A DNA stretch of 64,000 nucleotides from Ulvibacterium sp965248315 (lineage in GTDB: Bacteria; Bacteroidota; Bacteroidia; Flavobacteriales; Flavobacteriaceae): NCBI RefSeq assembly GCF_965248315.1, contig NZ_CBDFIX010000002.1, positions 3,410,001 through 3,474,000 of the forward strand, in the 5' to 3' direction. A program made the translations under genes and the position numbers. Below the pieces are notes generated by a model. That model saw nothing but the letters and a program-made list of their open reading frames with translations. It was not told the DNA's origin and did no database searches. Shown piece after piece: positions 61,137-64,000 of the stretch (positions within the stretch are counted from its first letter, which is position 1; the number at the start of each line of letters is the position of its first letter).

Positions 61137-61532
61137 TTAGTTAGTCTGGATCAGGGTGGCCTGGTCAATTTTAACAAGCTCTAGAAGGTCGTCATAACCC
61201 ACGCATCTTCCTTTTATGGTTATTTGACCGGCTATGGATAAATCGTTTGGAGCATCAGTTATAAAACTGACCTGTACTTTATCATCGATAACTATGGCAT
61301 TCTGTTCAATTGCCGTAATATTTCCATGAATTTGCACCACCTGGTCCACATACTTTGCTATTTTATCCTCCTTGCTAAAATCCATATGTATTTCTGTGGC
61401 AGATATGGAATAGGCGACCCATTCCGTGGCAATATCCCTATGACCTTTATAGATGTAGTTATATATAGAGACTGCAAGAATTAACGACACGAACACACTG
61501 GCCAAAACGGTATATAATTTTTTGCCCCTCAT
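61137..61532 (-). CDS. Membrane-anchored OB-fold protein, tRNA_anti-like (cassette 1)
   Basis: 131 residues. An N-terminal helix (TVLASVFVSLILAVSIYNY) anchors it. The OB-fold follows (VQIHGNITAIEQNAIVIDD, GQITIKGRCVGYDDLLELVK). It is a diverged paralogue of 58001-58435, lacking that protein's ACVIC pair. It overlaps the YceI gene by 4 bp. The partner and ligand are unknown. Confidence 0.8.
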   Translation of the reverse strand: MRGKKLYTVLASVFVSLILAVSIYNYIYKGHRDIATEWVAYSISATEIHMDFSKEDKIAKYVDQVVQIHGNITAIEQNAIVIDDKVQVSFITDAPNDLSIAGQITIKGRCVGYDDLLELVKIDQATLIQTN

Positions 61533-62095
61533 TTTTTTGCCAACTTAAAATCCAGTTTCACAAGAACTTCCTTGGCAATTTTGCTCCGGACTATTTTGGG
61601 TATTTCAATATCAAAATCGCCCGGAGTAACTATGAACTCTCCTGTTATGGAAATGATATCCCCAATTTTCTGTGTTTTCAATACGGTATGTATCTCTTTC
61701 TGCTTTCCCCTCACCTCGAGTACACCCTCGACCGAAACCTCGGTTACATTTTCATCGAGTTCAACCATATTTAAATCAATTAAATTACCCTTGAACTTGG
61801 CCTTTGGATAGGTATCGGATTCTATATAATTTTCATTGAAGTGCTCTTCCATCAAGGAGTTTTTAAAATGGAAGCCTTTAATAAGGGCCAGAGAAGCGAT
61901 CTGGTTTGTCTCCGTGCTCAAAATAACGGTTACCGATTCGTTGGTCGCTTTCACCTCTTCAAAAAGCTGTTCGGAGGCCTCAAAAATTACGATCCCGTTT
62001 TTATCAATGTATCTATCCTGTGCCCAGAGTGAAGCAACTGCTCCATGTACAAGAACAAGAATTAGTAATGAAAATCTAATGTTTACACTTTTCAT
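61529..62095 (-). CDS. YceI-family periplasmic protein (cassette 1)
   Basis: 188 residues with a signal peptide ending VASLWAQ. The YceI motif EEHFNENYIESDTYPKAKFK and GVLEVRGKQKEIHTVLKT are present. It is a close paralogue of 57463-58008, and both are flanked by an OB-fold gene and a DUF5777 barrel gene, but the order of YceI and OB-fold differs in the two cassettes. Isoprenoid or quinone binding is expected from the family. It follows the cytochrome c gene by 22 bp. Confidence 0.9.
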   Translation of the reverse strand: MKSVNIRFSLLILVLVHGAVASLWAQDRYIDKNGIVIFEASEQLFEEVKATNESVTVILSTETNQIASLALIKGFHFKNSLMEEHFNENYIESDTYPKAKFKGNLIDLNMVELDENVTEVSVEGVLEVRGKQKEIHTVLKTQKIGDIISITGEFIVTPGDFDIEIPKIVRSKIAKEVLVKLDFKLAKK

Positions 62096-62117
62096 GACAA
62101 TATCCCTTTACCGTGTC

Positions 62118-62483
62118 CTATTGTTCCAAAAAACCTTCGTCTATCCATTGGTCTATCAAATCAATAGTGGTTTGGGGCAACCTGCCACCGGGAGGCATGG
62201 CACCCGAATCCCCGGTCTGTTTATTGATAGCCCTGGACAAGGAACCATTTTCTGCGCGGGTGCTAACTTGTTGGAAATTCGTCAGGGAAAAGGGCGCACC
62301 ATTCCGTGTGGGGTCGGAATGGCAGTTTAGACAGTTACTGCCAATGATCGCCCTAATGTTTGAGTTATAGGTCACAGGCCCTCCAGGTTCTTCCATTTCC
62401 ATCAAATCATCTTCGCTATCACTTGTACAGGCGATAAGTGTAAGAGCCAATAGAGGCAACAAAAATTTCAGGTTCCTTTTCAT
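62118..62483 (-). CDS. Small cytochrome c lipoprotein
   Basis: 121 residues from ATG 62483 (the frame opens at 62519). MKRNLKFLLPLLALTLIACT is a lipoprotein signal with lipobox LIAC. After a Glu-rich linker comes one heme site CLNCHSDP and a distal Met candidate in GAMPPGG. It resembles monoheme planctomycete-type cytochrome c domains. It is the first gene of the operon cytochrome-YceI-OB-DUF5777-HMA and sits under the AGGGAA promoter. Likely an electron carrier at the envelope. Confidence 0.85.
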   Translation of the reverse strand: MKRNLKFLLPLLALTLIACTSDSEDDLMEMEEPGGPVTYNSNIRAIIGSNCLNCHSDPTRNGAPFSLTNFQQVSTRAENGSLSRAINKQTGDSGAMPPGGRLPQTTIDLIDQWIDEGFLEQ

Positions 62484-62572
62484 AGTGCTTAATTTTAGGT
62501 TATTAAATCGCTTGATCAAAAGTTTAGGATTTATCCTATTGACTTCGCCAATTTTGATTTCCTAAACTTTGT

Positions 62573-62660
62573 TCAAAGCAACTACTTGCCAGTAGTTTTT
62601 GAAGACAAAACCTTTCTGAAAGGGAAGAATGAGGTTTAATAGGGAAAAACAGACCTTAAA
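62573..62660 (-). promoter_or_regulatory. Promoter with AGGGAA direct-repeat operator (cytochrome operon)
   Basis: AGGGAA at 62621 and 62641 on the plus strand (20 bp apart), 10 bp to the -33 element (minus-strand TTTTG, 62606-62610), then 24 bp to TTGCTTTGA (62573-62581). The geometry matches 59785-59870 to within one base. The divergent LytTR regulator starts at 62771, 110 bp away. Confidence 0.7.
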
Positions 62661-62770
62661 AGGAATTTGATAAAAATGAAGAAAGCAACATTGGTCCCAA
62701 AGAATAACGTCCAAACCGTTTTGGTGAAAATCAAATTGTTATATTCGAGAAAAAATTGCCCTGAAACGCA

Positions 62771-63880
62771 ATGCGAAAAGACAAACTCTACTTCCTAACC
62801 TTTCTATCAATTTCGGTAATTTATACAGCGATTGCCGGTGTCGCGCTACATTATTTGATCAAGGCCAGCACCCATGAGTTGCTTGAGGCCCATTTGGAAT
62901 TTAGCAAGAAGGAAGCCAAAACCTTTGCCACACTTCTTAGCCATCAATTGGCCAATGGTATTACCAAGGACTCTACCATTAGCTATACGCAAACGAGTTT
63001 AAAAGGCACCGATTTTGAAAGAGGTTTTTTAAGCGTCTATGATTGGTCCGGGAGGGTCATATGCCACCCAGATATTAAAAATGTTGGACAACCGGCAAGT
63101 GCCAATAAATCGTTTGTATCATCAGTGACCGATGATTTGAGCCCTGAAAATTTTTATGACCTGTTAATAGCGAGTCAAGAAGAACTGGTAGAAAATACTT
63201 CGGAAAATACGGGGCAGCAATCCGAGGTTATACATCTATTTCCTGTTCAAAATTCGGACTGGATCGTGGCGGCACATGTTAACATTACCAATATTTCTTC
63301 GGAGTTGGACGAAATAAAAAGAAGGTTCTATCTCATTTTTTTGATAATGGGCCTTATCGTAATTCTTTCCTACGTAATCACAGTTCGATTAATAGGGAGC
63401 TCCTATGAAAAGAGATTAGAGCTTAAAAACCAACAATTGGAAGATGAAGTTATTAATCTTTCAAAACTGAACAGGGCCGTCGGGGACTATCAACAAAAGG
63501 TAATCGAGAAAAAACCACAGGCCCAAACCAACGATGGCAATACCAAAAAAAGAATACTTACCTATATCCGCAATGAGCTCTTGCCCATTCCTATAGGGGA
63601 GATTGCCCATATTTATACAGAAAACACAATAACCTATGTGGTCTGCTTTAACGGTAAGCGCTCTACCTCAAATTTGAGTCTCGATGAACTTTTCTCCAAC
63701 CTCGATAATAGCTACTTCTTTAGAGCCAATCGGCAATTCATCATTGCCATATCCGCAATAAATAAAATTGTGAAATATGGTAATAACCAGCTAAAAATAT
63801 TGGTGAACCCAAACTCTGAGGTAGACATCATCATAAGCAAAAATAGAGCCGCCGAGTTTAAGCAATGGCTTAATTTGTAA
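62771..63880 (+). CDS. Transmembrane Cache-type sensor with LytTR DNA-binding domain
   Basis: 369 residues. A membrane helix (about 7-29), a periplasmic region of about 155 residues with the Cache-like pattern (LSVYDWSGRVICHPD, IHLFPVQNSDWIVAAHV), a second helix (about 190-208), a coiled coil (about 212-245), and a C-terminal LytTR DNA-binding domain (about 262-369, ELLPIPIGEIAHIYTENTI, FFRANRQFIIAISAI). It needs no separate kinase: a periplasmic signal would act on the DNA-binding head directly. It is divergent from the cytochrome operon and probably activates both AGGGAA promoters. Its own promoter is only weakly visible (TATATTCG near 62740). Confidence 0.9.
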   Translation: MRKDKLYFLTFLSISVIYTAIAGVALHYLIKASTHELLEAHLEFSKKEAKTFATLLSHQLANGITKDSTISYTQTSLKGTDFERGFLSVYDWSGRVICHPDIKNVGQPASANKSFVSSVTDDLSPENFYDLLIASQEELVENTSENTGQQSEVIHLFPVQNSDWIVAAHVNITNISSELDEIKRRFYLIFLIMGLIVILSYVITVRLIGSSYEKRLELKNQQLEDEVINLSKLNRAVGDYQQKVIEKKPQAQTNDGNTKKRILTYIRNELLPIPIGEIAHIYTENTITYVVCFNGKRSTSNLSLDELFSNLDNSYFFRANRQFIIAISAINKIVKYGNNQLKILVNPNSEVDIIISKNRAAEFKQWLNL

Positions 63881-64000
63881 ACACATTCCTGTTACCGAGC
63901 CTCATCCATTTTTCTTATCTTTTGTTCTCATAGGAAAGTATACGGATGTACCGAACGGAAATATGTCCGTTACCGATTTCCTACCCATTAGTAGTGAAGT
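63881..64000. other. Window end without identifiable feature
   Basis: The last 120 bp show no gene start or strong hairpin. A weak inverted word (GAACGGAAATATGTCCGTT) lies near 63955, possibly a terminator or operator of the next unit. Confidence 0.3.

Overview
The window reads as chromosome of a marine-type Flavobacteriaceae (Bacteroidota). The evidence is a moderately AT-rich sequence, genes without Shine-Dalgarno sites, Bacteroidota promoter elements of the form TAnnTTTG, a PorP/SprF-type type IX secretion protein, GldL-like sequence, the block tpx-dgkA-ftsK-lolA-lptF/G-ribB, and many exported or lipoprotein genes of Bacteroidota families. The genus cannot be fixed from the sequence alone. 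No rRNA, tRNA or CRISPR array was seen.

Layout. 0-8 kb, minus strand: a partial methyltransferase, ilvB and ilvD, then a 5-oxoprolinase operon (pxpABC) led by an NRAMP-like transporter that has lost the metal-binding motifs. 8-18 kb, plus strand: a small nuclease-like protein, a GldL-like membrane protein, a Tat-signal aminotransferase, a Tat-signal Gfo/Idh/MocA oxidoreductase, an exported Ig-like protein, a TPR-PD40 protein, a PorP/SprF-SPOR fusion and an atypical response regulator. 18-26.5 kb is an accessory region. It holds low-complexity repeat arrays, a serine recombinase with Asp at the catalytic Ser position, a serine hydrolase, a vanadium haloperoxidase-like lipoprotein, an AraC regulator, a displaced copy of the 3' end of comM, a propeller-cytochrome lipoprotein and a decayed metalloprotease motif. 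26.5-36 kb, minus strand: a housekeeping run comM, penicillin acylase, dsbD, tilS, pabB, FMN reductase.

36-46 kb: a HGSNAT-like acyltransferase, a tandem CDGSH protein, an XRE-DUF4870-beta-lactamase fusion behind a 29-bp palindrome, a DUF5060/DUF4038 glycosidase with a DUF1080 lipoprotein, an NTF2-like protein, a divergent TetR and alpha/beta hydrolase pair, lpdA and nhaC. 47-53.8 kb: the conserved block tpx-dgkA-ftsK-lolA-lptF/G-ribB. 53.8-56.5 kb: a DegT aminotransferase whose leader carries 11 perfect TTTAGGG repeats, a nitroreductase and a TauE/SafE permease.

56.6-63.9 kb is the most system-like part. Two paralogous cassettes each encode a DUF5777 beta-barrel, a YceI protein and a membrane-anchored OB-fold protein. 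With them are a cytochrome c lipoprotein, a CxxC HMA-like protein and a lipoprotein fusing COG4315 repeats to a cupredoxin. A transmembrane Cache-LytTR one-component regulator is divergently transcribed. The two promoters of the cluster share the same geometry: two AGGGAA half-sites 20 bp apart, 10 bp from a TTTTG -33 element, then TTGCTTTGA. This suggests one activator-controlled envelope redox or metal system of unknown function.
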